NCBI GenBank assembly: GCA_024710005.1 | Contig: JANJVQ010000010.1 | Location: 22,605 to 86,604, forward strand | DNA length: 64,000 nucleotides | From: Paludibacter sp. | GTDB taxonomy: Bacteria; Bacteroidota; Bacteroidia; Bacteroidales; Paludibacteraceae | Direction: 5' to 3' | Shown here: one piece after another, positions 26,801 through 38,500 of the stretch | How positions within the stretch are numbered: position 1 is the first letter of the stretch | Layout: every line of letters starts with the position of its first letter | The notes under the pieces: model-generated | Database searches by the model: none | What the model saw: the letters and a program-made list of their open reading frames with translations, nothing else | Told to the model about the DNA's origin: nothing | Made by a program: the position numbers and the translations under genes

Positions 26801-26939
26801 GTACACGTTTTGAGCAGTCATCCGGCGATAATTTCATTCGTTCTGAAACGTGTACCCTCTGATTAGCATACTGCAAATGTTGATGCAGTGGATTTCGGAA
26901 TTTCACCCGCAACGCGTGGTTGTTTTTATTTTGCGGGTG
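26801..26939 (-). promoter_or_regulatory. Structured 5' leader of the DEAD-box helicase gene
   Basis: Three inverted repeats lie between the predicted promoter and the ATG at 26788: CACCCGCAA/TTGCGGGTG (26904-26912 with 26931-26939), ACTGCA/TGCAGT (26870-26875 with 26884-26889) and a perfect 10-bp pair GTACACGTTT/AAACGTGTAC (26801-26810 with 26846-26855). The last ends 12 bases before the start codon. Long structured leaders are a known feature of cold-shock genes; regulation here is inferred. Confidence 0.5.
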
Positions 26940-26947
26940 CAAAGGTA
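26940..26947 (-). promoter_or_regulatory. Promoter -7 box of the helicase gene
   Basis: Minus strand TACCTTTG followed by C matches the -7 consensus. Transcription from about 26933 would give a leader of about 145 bases. No clear -33 TTTG is present. Confidence 0.45.
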
Positions 26948-26974
26948 ATAAAAATTTATGAATAATATTATCTT

Positions 26975-30223
<3,249 letters not shown>

Positions 30224-30350
30224 TTACAAGTTGAAAATTATATGACAAAGTAAAGTGTTTTTGTGATAGTTTTTATGACTTATTGTATTGAAAGTTTGTT
30301 TTTATGTTCAGTTTTGATTGTTTTTTTAAGAATATCGCAAGTCAATAAAC

Positions 30351-30387
30351 AAAAAACGATCAAGACTAAACAGTCTCAATCGTTTTT
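30351..30387 (-). terminator. Terminator of the kinase-NagB/PIG-L operon
   Basis: An imperfect stem pairs AAAACGAT and AAGACT segments (30353-30367) with AGTCT and ATCGTTTT segments (30372-30386) around a 4-base loop, with a 2-base internal mismatch. On the minus strand it ends in a T-rich run. It lies 20 bases after the NagB/PIG-L stop. Confidence 0.75.
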
Positions 30388-30406
30388 CAACTATGATATA
30401 AATTGT

Positions 30407-32389
30407 TTAAAATTTATATTCCACAAAAGCTTCAATCGCTTCGTAGGAAGCTAATCCAAGTTGTTGATATAATGAGGCAGTTGCCCTGTTTCTATCTTCG
30501 GCACGTTGCCAGAATAGTCTTTCATCATTCCCCATAAACGGAGCGCTTTCCATTTGGGATTGGTGACGAAGAATTGACTTTCTTTTGTTGAGCAATTGTT
30601 CCGGACTGATAGGTACAGCCATTTCAATGTGGTCAATTTCCCATTCAGCCCAGGCGCCACGATACATCCAAACACGGCATTCGTCCATGATTCCTTCTTT
30701 TTTGAGTTCATCAATGGCAGCCAGAGCGGCGTTTAAACATACCTTGTGCGTTCCGTGCGGGTCGGCGAGGTCGCCGGCCACAAAAATCTGATGGGGTTTC
30801 ACTTTTCTGATTAAATCCATCACAATCAGGATGTCTTTCTCTGTCAGATTACCTTTTTTAACAGCACCTGTTTCATAAAAAGGTAAATCAAGGAAGTGTA
30901 CGTGTTCAGGTTTTAATCCCACGAATCTACAGGCAGAACGGGCTTCTTCCCTGCGGATTTGTCCTTTGATGAAAAGTAAATCTTTATAAGTAGAAGATTT
31001 AATCTCCTGCTGACTTAACAAAGCATCCAGCGCTTCATCTAATTTCGCGTCAGCCTCAACCTTACTTTTGTTATATTTGCTTGAAAGACTTTTCATCAGG
31101 GAAACATAACGAACAACTTCCTCATCACCTACGGCGATATTGCCGGATGTTTGATAAGCTACATGCACCTCGTGATTTTGATCCACCAAACGCTGGAAGG
31201 TGCCTCCCATGGAAATTACGTCGTCATCGGGGTGCGGACTGAAAACCAATACTCTTTTAGGGTATGGCAAAGCTCGTTCGGGACGATTGGAATCATCTGC
31301 GTTAGGTTTTCCGCCCGGCCATCCGGTAATGGTGTGTTGCAGGTCGTTAAATATCTGAATGTTTACATCGTAAGCTGAACCATATTTTACCAGCAGTTCA
31401 TCCAATCCGTGTTGATTGTAATCTTTATTGGTCAGTTTCAAAATGGGTTTGCCGGTTTTTTCACATAACCAAACAATAGCCCTACGGGTCAGTTTGTTAG
31501 TCCAGTCGCACGAGCCAACCAACCAGGGGTGACTAATGCGTGTCAACATCTGAGCGGCATTAACATCCATTACTACCTTAGCATTTTTGTGCAGTTGTAA
31601 TAAAGATGCAGGTACATTATCATCAGCTTTTTCTTCTACCACTTTTTTAACAATAGCAGCTTTGTGTTCTCCCCATGCACCCAGCGTGAGCTGACGGGCA
31701 TCCATGAGGGTGGAAAGACCTATTGTAAAAGCATAGGATGGGATGTCAGAAGTGTTGTTGTAGAATGGTTTCAAATCTGCTCTTGACTGATCGTCGAGCA
31801 ACATTAAGCGTGTTTTTGAACCAATATTTGAACCTGGTTCATTGTATGCGAGGTTGCCGATTAATCCGACACTTACCAGCACGAAATCCAAACCACCTTT
31901 TTCAGCAATCAGCTTATCATAAGCATGACAAAAAACATGAATGTTTTTTTCATTTGTGTCCGGTATGAGTGTATGAAAATTATCCGGATTAAAATCTACT
32001 TTCTGAAGCAGGTTATCTTTAATAATTGCCGTGTTATTGTGCTGATTCAGTTGTGATAACGGATAAAATTCAGTCACATTGAAAACAATCACATTGCTGA
32101 AACTCAATCCTTCCTCTTTGTGTAAACGTACTAACTCCTCATACACACTCAGGGGAGAAGAACCGCCGGATAAACCCAATACACAGGTTTCATTTTGAGC
32201 TTGTTTGTTTTTGATGATTGAGGCAATCTCGGCTGCTATTTGTTTTGAGCCTTGTTTCTCATCGTCATAAATCTCTGTATCAATTTTTTCAAATTGAGTT
32301 TGCCTGATTTTGTCAATGGCATCTTCCGGACAATAATAGCGTTCCGGAATTCTTTCCAATGTAATTTTTGAACTTAAATCGAATTGCAT
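30407..32389 (-). CDS. NagB-like domain fused to PIG-L (LmbE) deacetylase
   Basis: 660 residues, cytoplasmic. Residues about 50-290 resemble glucosamine-6-phosphate deaminase (LGLSGGSSPLSVYEELVRLH; NEPGSNIGSKTRL). Residues about 385-640 form a PIG-L domain with zinc motif FSPHPDDDVISMGG and the distal DPHGTHKV. Against E. coli NagB, catalytic Asp72, Asp141 and His143 correspond to Thr106, Ile177 and Asn179, while Glu148 is kept (Glu184). Deaminase activity is therefore doubtful, and the PIG-L half is the better candidate enzyme (N-deacetylation of an amino sugar). It follows the APH-type kinase by 8 bases. Fused proteins of this design are known in Bacteroidetes and usually annotated simply as NagB. 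Confidence 0.85.
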   Translation of the reverse strand: MQFDLSSKITLERIPERYYCPEDAIDKIRQTQFEKIDTEIYDDEKQGSKQIAAEIASIIKNKQAQNETCVLGLSGGSSPLSVYEELVRLHKEEGLSFSNVIVFNVTEFYPLSQLNQHNNTAIIKDNLLQKVDFNPDNFHTLIPDTNEKNIHVFCHAYDKLIAEKGGLDFVLVSVGLIGNLAYNEPGSNIGSKTRLMLLDDQSRADLKPFYNNTSDIPSYAFTIGLSTLMDARQLTLGAWGEHKAAIVKKVVEEKADDNVPASLLQLHKNAKVVMDVNAAQMLTRISHPWLVGSCDWTNKLTRRAIVWLCEKTGKPILKLTNKDYNQHGLDELLVKYGSAYDVNIQIFNDLQHTITGWPGGKPNADDSNRPERALPYPKRVLVFSPHPDDDVISMGGTFQRLVDQNHEVHVAYQTSGNIAVGDEEVVRYVSLMKSLSSKYNKSKVEADAKLDEALDALLSQQEIKSSTYKDLLFIKGQIRREEARSACRFVGLKPEHVHFLDLPFYETGAVKKGNLTEKDILIVMDLIRKVKPHQIFVAGDLADPHGTHKVCLNAALAAIDELKKEGIMDECRVWMYRGAWAEWEIDHIEMAVPISPEQLLNKRKSILRHQSQMESAPFMGNDERLFWQRAEDRNRATASLYQQLGLASYEAIEAFVEYKF

Positions 32390-32397
32390 AATGATTA

Positions 32398-33483
32398 TTA
32401 TTTATCTTTTGAGCAGTTTTTTACAATTTCCTGCATGATATTGAATTTTTTTTCTTGTTGCTCTAACAACCTGAACTGGGCAATTGTTCGCTGCCAATTG
32501 TGTTCCGGGTGACTGATTTTATAATAGGTATCACCATTCAGATAGTCAGCAAAAAAACGTACTGTCTGCATATAAGTCAGCATTTTTGCTCCAAGTGCCA
32601 GGTACTCAAGTTCGGTGTCGGTAAGGAAAGTTGCTTTTTCAAGATAACCTTTCGTGTATGCTTCATAAATTGCCAAATTCACGTCGATATTATCCAGGTT
32701 TGCGTCATCTTCAGCTCCTGTATTGGCTGCGGTTCGCATGAAATCACCAAAGTCGGATAAAACGGTACTGATCATCATGGTGTCGAGATCGACGATACAA
32801 CAAGGTTCATCTTTATCGTTGAAAAGCAGGTTGTTGATTTTCGTGTCGCAATGGTTGATGCGACCCGGGAGTTTTCCCTCCCTGTATAGTCGCTGTGGCA
32901 AACACATTTCATCGGCTCTTTTCAATAGCTCATCCACCATCCATTGTGTTTTCTCCAATCTTCCTGCCGGATTTTCTTTTACGGCATCTTTCAGTTGCTG
33001 TACCCTGAATTCTACATTGTGAAAATCAGGAATACTGTCGATTAACTGATTTGCAGGAATATCGACGATCATACAATGAAAATTACCGTACGCTTTTCCT
33101 GCTTCATAAGCCAGTTCGGGTGTGATGGCTTCGTAACTGTGTGTGTTTACAATATTAACGTATATTCTCCAGTAATTACCTTCATCATCTTTGTAAAAAA
33201 GCTTATTGTCTTTTGTTTCAATAAGTTGAAGCACCTTCTGTTCGATATTAGTTGCCCCTACCTCCCTGTATTTTTTTCTCAGGTGATCGGTCACAATGCG
33301 AATATTGTTCTGCAATCCCTCCACATCTTTAAAAATGTTGTGGTTAATTCTTTGCAGAAAATAGGATTCGTCATTGGGATTTTCTCCTGTCAGGATGAAA
33401 GAGTCGTTGATGTGCCCGATTTTAAGTGGTTTAATGTCGGTAATTTTAGTTTTGAGCTTGAATTGAGTCAGAATTTTTTCCAT
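32398..33483 (-). CDS. APH-family sugar kinase, NahK-like
   Basis: 361 residues of the aminoglycoside phosphotransferase/choline kinase fold. An N-lobe (GHINDSFIL, FLQRINHNIF) is followed by the catalytic loop HCDTKINNLLF and the metal-binding motif VDLDTM. Bifidobacterial N-acetylhexosamine 1-kinase (NahK) has this architecture, and the gene sits directly before an amino-sugar NagB/PIG-L gene and next to a glycosaminoglycan locus, so phosphorylation of GalNAc or GlcNAc at O1 is a reasonable guess. Homoserine-kinase-like or aminoglycoside-type activity cannot be excluded by sequence alone. Confidence 0.72.
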   Translation of the reverse strand: MEKILTQFKLKTKITDIKPLKIGHINDSFILTGENPNDESYFLQRINHNIFKDVEGLQNNIRIVTDHLRKKYREVGATNIEQKVLQLIETKDNKLFYKDDEGNYWRIYVNIVNTHSYEAITPELAYEAGKAYGNFHCMIVDIPANQLIDSIPDFHNVEFRVQQLKDAVKENPAGRLEKTQWMVDELLKRADEMCLPQRLYREGKLPGRINHCDTKINNLLFNDKDEPCCIVDLDTMMISTVLSDFGDFMRTAANTGAEDDANLDNIDVNLAIYEAYTKGYLEKATFLTDTELEYLALGAKMLTYMQTVRFFADYLNGDTYYKISHPEHNWQRTIAQFRLLEQQEKKFNIMQEIVKNCSKDK

Positions 33484-33788
33484 TGAAAATGTGTTTTACG
33501 AATAATAAGATGGTGATTTTTTGAATCAGCAAAGGTAGTTCAAAATTTTTTCATGGCACACATTACTGTCTTAATAAATATAAAAATGCACGTTCCTACA
33601 TTTCATTTCCAACAACAAAATGGACTAATGATAAAAATATACATACAATTTGTACGTAGCAAACCTTTATAGTCCCTGTTGATAAAATGAATACGGTTAT
33701 AACAGACGAAGTTATTCCGATGGATGTGAAAATTCAACTGAAAAAGCTGAATATGAACCTGCAAATAGCACGATTAGACTAAATTATT
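33484..33788. other. Gene-poor stretch between kinase and sulfatase genes
   Basis: 305 bases. On the minus strand TACCTTTG (33537-33530) is a -7 box for the kinase operon. ATAGTCCCTGT at 33669-33679 reappears inverted at 35425-35435, on the far side of the sulfatase gene. A 31-codon plus-strand frame (33687-33782, MNTVITDEVIPMDVKIQLKK onwards) starts just after this motif but has no recognised family. No terminator was evident behind the sulfatase gene. Confidence 0.45.
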
Positions 33789-35312
33789 TTATTTATTGAT
33801 TTCCAATAATTTATTTAGTTCGTTTGTTTTTTCTTTTCGAGTTTTTGCCAGATTGTTCCTTTCTCCTTGATCTTCTTTCAGGTTATAAAGTTGCGGGTTC
33901 AGATCATTCCCCAGTTCAGTTTTCGTCCAAAATTCAATGGGTTCATCCTGACTTGGTTCTATATATTTCCATCCATCTTTTACTATCGAAAGGGTGCTGT
34001 TGAGGTTTTGCTGGATAATAAAAGGTGCTCCTTTAGTTGTTCTGTTTTTGAGTAGCTTGCTTAAATCGCGACTGTCGGATGCGCTTCCTTCCTGTAAGCT
34101 TAGGCCTGTAATTGAAGCAAAAGAGGCAAAGAAATCAACCTGAGAAATCAGTCCGTTATTTGTTTTCCCCGGATTTTTGATCCCTTTAGGCCAGCGGACA
34201 ATCAATGGTACTTTCGTGCCGGCTTCGTAGATACTGTACTTGCCGGCCCTCAGACCAGCTGCCGGTTTGTGGTTTCCCAGCAATTCTTGAGCATTATCAT
34301 GATATCCGTCGTCAACGACAGGTCCGTTGTCGCTGGTGACTATAACGATGGTGTTGTCGGCAATTCCAAGGCTATCCAGTACATGCATAATCCTTCCTAC
34401 ACTGAAATCAAACGATAATATGGCATCTCCGCGATCGCCCATACCCGATAAGCCTTTGAAGCGTGGATGTGGCACCCGTGGCACATGAATGTCGTGTGTG
34501 CCGAAATACAAAAAGAAGGGTTTCTGCTGATTTCTGATTATGAATTCACTTGCTTTATTGGTAATGTTATCTGCTATATCTTCATCATTCCACAGGGCTG
34601 ACTTTCCTCCTTTCATATAACCAATACGCGAAATACCATTGATGATTGATTGATCGTGTCCCTGTGATGGGTGTAATTTCAGTAGTTCAGGATTCGTGAG
34701 GGCCGTTGGTTCTCCTTCAAAAGGGGTTGTGTAGCTGACTTCGATCGGATCATCGGGATCAAGATTGACCACCCTGCCGTTTTCAATATAAACACAGGGA
34801 ACGCGGTCGCCGGTTGCTGCCATGATGTATGAATAATCGAAGCCGATGTCGCTCAGGTTGGGACTTACCAACCCGTTCCAGTTCTGTTTTCCACGTTCTC
34901 CTCCGAGACCTAAATGCCATTTGCCAATGGCGCCAGTCGCATACCCCGACGATTTAAACATATCGGGCATTGTAAATTGTTCCGGACTGATTAACATGGG
35001 CGCATCGCCGGCTGCAATGCCGGTTCCTTCTTCCCTCCATGGGTACATGCCGGTGAGCATGCCGTAACGCGAAGGGGTACTGGTTGCCGAAGTGGCGTAA
35101 CAGTTGACAAAGCGAATACCTTCATTGGCCAGCTTATCAGTGTTAGGCGTAGAAATGGTACTTGCACCGAGCCAGCTTAAATCTCCGTATCCTATGTCAT
35201 CGGCCATGATAATGATAACATTGGGTTGATTGTTTGGCTCACGGTCAGAACTTGCACATGATGCAAATAATGCAATAGCTGGTAATACCGACAGTTTATC
35301 AGGAATTCTCAT
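33789..35312 (-). CDS. Lipoprotein sulfatase, Ser-type, S1 family
   Basis: 507 residues. The N-terminus ends in the lipobox LFASC (Cys19). The S1 sulfatase fold is clear: metal site VIIIMADDIGYGD, modification site with Ser78 in STPSRYGMLTG, which must become formylglycine through a radical-SAM maturase (anSME) encoded elsewhere, then GAIGKWHLGLG, YFGTHDIHVPR and IVTSDNGPVVDD. The chain resembles the exo-sulfatases of Bacteroides chondroitin-sulfate loci (for example the 6-O-GalNAc enzyme), but the substrate position cannot be fixed. It is divergent from the HTCS gene, as is common in such loci. Confidence 0.85.
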   Translation of the reverse strand: MRIPDKLSVLPAIALFASCASSDREPNNQPNVIIIMADDIGYGDLSWLGASTISTPNTDKLANEGIRFVNCYATSATSTPSRYGMLTGMYPWREEGTGIAAGDAPMLISPEQFTMPDMFKSSGYATGAIGKWHLGLGGERGKQNWNGLVSPNLSDIGFDYSYIMAATGDRVPCVYIENGRVVNLDPDDPIEVSYTTPFEGEPTALTNPELLKLHPSQGHDQSIINGISRIGYMKGGKSALWNDEDIADNITNKASEFIIRNQQKPFFLYFGTHDIHVPRVPHPRFKGLSGMGDRGDAILSFDFSVGRIMHVLDSLGIADNTIVIVTSDNGPVVDDGYHDNAQELLGNHKPAAGLRAGKYSIYEAGTKVPLIVRWPKGIKNPGKTNNGLISQVDFFASFASITGLSLQEGSASDSRDLSKLLKNRTTKGAPFIIQQNLNSTLSIVKDGWKYIEPSQDEPIEFWTKTELGNDLNPQLYNLKEDQGERNNLAKTRKEKTNELNKLLEINK

Positions 35313-35359
35313 TAGTTTTCTCGAATTAGTTGTGTAACTTGTATTTTCAGGATGTCTGA

Positions 35360-35367
35360 CAAAAGTA
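35360..35367 (-). promoter_or_regulatory. Promoter -7 box of the sulfatase gene
   Basis: Minus strand TACTTTTG matches the -7 consensus, 47 bases before the sulfatase ATG. There is no good -33 box, consistent with dependence on an activator such as the neighbouring HTCS. Confidence 0.4.
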
Positions 35368-35485
35368 AATATTTCTATATTACTGTCAGAAGCTTTTTGG
35401 TTATTAGCATGTTAATCGAACGATACAGGGACTATTTACGAACAATTTTATACCTTGTGATTGCGTATTGACAATGAAATATATG

Positions 35486-35493
35486 TATATTTG
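35486..35493 (+). promoter_or_regulatory. Promoter -7 box of the HTCS gene
   Basis: TATATTTG matches the -7 consensus; transcription would begin near 35500, 34 bases before the ATG. Upstream spacing to a TTG-containing -33 element is not ideal. Confidence 0.4.
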
Positions 35494-35533
35494 TCAACCT
35501 TAAAACTGTAACACGGTATTAAAAACTGACATT

Positions 35534-38500
35534 ATGCGAAGCAAATCATTATTCCTTGGATTTATTGTTTTAATCATCAGTCATACGCTGACTGCGGCTG
35601 ATGATATATATTTCTCCAAAATCGGAATTGAACAGGGATTATCACAGCTTTCTGTTATGACTATCTATCAGGATGAGTTGGGTATAATGTGGTTTGGCAC
35701 ACGTGAAGGTATCAGCAGGTACAACGGGAATTCGATGGAACTGATTAAGCCGGTATTGAATGACAGCAACTCGTTGAACGGAAGTCTGGTCAAGAATATT
35801 TGTGGAAACAGAAATGGCTCAGTCTTTATTCACAGTCAGAATGGTGTCAATGAATACGATATACGTACCGGAAAAATGAGCATCATCCAGCGTGAGAACG
35901 TGGATGCCATTGCTTATGGCGTCAGAAATCTGTGGATTTCAGAGGGAAACAGACTATATGCCTGGCAGGAGGGCAAAAAGACGCTGTATCTCGAAATAAA
36001 TGAAATTAAATCTCCTATCCGGGCAATTATGCAGACATCGGATCAACGTATTATTATAGGAACGTTATCTTCAGGAGTGTATATAATCGATCAGAATAAA
36101 AAACACAGGTTGGTAATTGCGGATTGCAGTCAGGTTTCTTCTTTGTTTGAAGATGAAAAGAAAAACATTTGGGTGGGAACGTGGCAGGATGGTTTGTTCA
36201 AAATTGAAAGAAACGGCAATATTCGAAACTACAAGCATGATGAACGTAATAAAACGGCTATCTCGTCAAACTTTGTTCGTACAATTTGTCAGGATAACAA
36301 TCATTTTCTGTGGGTTGGAACCCGCAGGGGATTAGATAAAATGAATATCGATTCGGAAATATTTAGTCATTACCAGTCAGGAGGGACTCCTTCACTTGAA
36401 TTATCCAATGAATCGGTATGGTCGCTTTTCAAAGATTCACAGGGTACCATTTGGGCCGGGACTTATTTCGGTGGTGTTAATTACTTCAATCCTGATATTG
36501 ACTTTTACAATTTTCATAATTTACGTCAGGGTGTTTTTTTTAATAAGACTTTTCCTATTATAAGTGAAGTAATTGAGGATAAAAATGGTCAACTGATTCT
36601 GTGTACGGAAGGTGACGGATTAGTCATTTATAATCCTAAAACTAAAACGTACAGAAATATCAGATCCGGAGCCAATGGCAGCGGTTTGTCATCTGATAAT
36701 ATTAAAACAGCTTACTATGATGCGGATGAACATGTCGTGTGGCTGGGGACGCATCTGGGAGGTGTAACGCGTGTAAATCTTCAAAGTTTTCAAACAGAGC
36801 AGATTAAGCGTATTAGACCTGACTGGGAGCAATCAGATATTGTTCGGGCAATAGTTCCATATAAGGGTAATTTGCTGATTGCTACCTATAATGGTTTGTT
36901 TGTACTGGATAAACATACACGAAATATCAGTCTGTTTTCGGATAAGTTGCATAAAGAGGTCAGTTATTGTGTAGATTTAAAAATACTGGATGATGATATG
37001 TGGATTGCCAGCAGGGGATTGTTTCGTTATAATCTGAAAACAGGTAGGGTTCATGCTTATTACCGACAAAGTGGTGATTCGGCTTCGTTAAGTCATGATA
37101 ATGTGATGAAATTGCTTGTCGACAGCAAAAAGAGATTGTGGATTGCAACCAATGGGGGAGGCATTAATCTGTATGACCCTAAAACAGACACATTCCGAAA
37201 TTACAACAGTCGAAATGCCGGTTTAAAGAATGATTATATCAGCAACCTGATGGAATCTAAGTTTGGTTACATTTTCATTTCCACGACACACGGGTTAACC
37301 TTGCTGGATGTCGAAAATAGCAAAACCTACAATTATGCCTCTGAGAATGGTTTTCCGTTAAACTCACTTTACAATGGCGGCATGTGTACCCTGCGTTCAG
37401 GTGAAATTTATGTTGCAGGCATGAACGGGATGGTGTCATTTTACGAGGAAAACCTGTCGACCCCTCAACGGGCTTTTAACCTCAATCTGGTAAATCTCTG
37501 GATTAACAACAACCTTATTTTACCGGGAGATGAAAGTGGCGTGCTGAAAATGTCTCTACCATACACAAATACAATCAGGCTGAATCATAAACAATCCATG
37601 TTGACGGTTGAATTTGCCTCCAATAATTATATCACATTCAACAAACCCTTATATCGTTATCGCTTGGAAGGATTGTCGGATAACTGGACTGAACTCCCGA
37701 TGGGGATCAATAAACTAAATTTCATGAACCTGAACCCGGGCAATTATCGTTTGCATGTGCAGGCACTTTCGCCCATTGATAAAGAGCCGGTTGCAAATAC
37801 CTATTTGCAGATGCAGGTTTTTCCTCCTTTCTACCGGGCCTGGTATGCCTATCTGTTTTATGTTTTACTGGTTCTTTTTCTGGTCTGGAGATACATCGTT
37901 TTTACACGTTCCAAACTCTTGCTAAAAACTTCGCTTGAATATGAAAAGAAAGAAAAAGAGCATATAGAAGAGGTAAATCAGTCGAAGTTGCGTTTTTTCA
38001 CCAATATCTCCCATGAATTCAGGACACCGCTGACGCTCATTGCCGGTCAGGTTGATATGCTGATGCAAATGAGTAATATCCAACCCACTGTTTTCAACCG
38101 CATCTTAAATATTAAAAGGAATACCCTGAATATGCAGAACCTGATTAATGAACTGCTCGAATTCAGGAAAAGTGAACAGGGGCATCTTGCTGTGAAAGTG
38201 GTTCAGCGGGATATAGTCGAATTTCTGTACGAAATATACCTGTCGTTTACAGAATATGCTAATTACAGGAATGTAAAATTTGAATTTGAAAATGCTGGTT
38301 TACGCCTGAATCTGTGGTTTGATCCCGTGCAAATGCAGAAAGTATTTTATAATTTGATTTCCAATGCTTTTAAATATACGCACAAAGAAGGTCGCATAGG
38401 TATTGGTGTCACTGAAACAGCCGGTGAAGTAATCATTGAAATTACCGACAGTGGAATCGGAATAGAGCCGGAAGCCATTGAGAAGATATTCGACAGATTT

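Noticed and set aside
30407..32389. Frameshift or artificial joining of nagB and a PIG-L gene
   Set aside because: One continuous frame with normal codon use; the same fusion is known in other Bacteroidetes.
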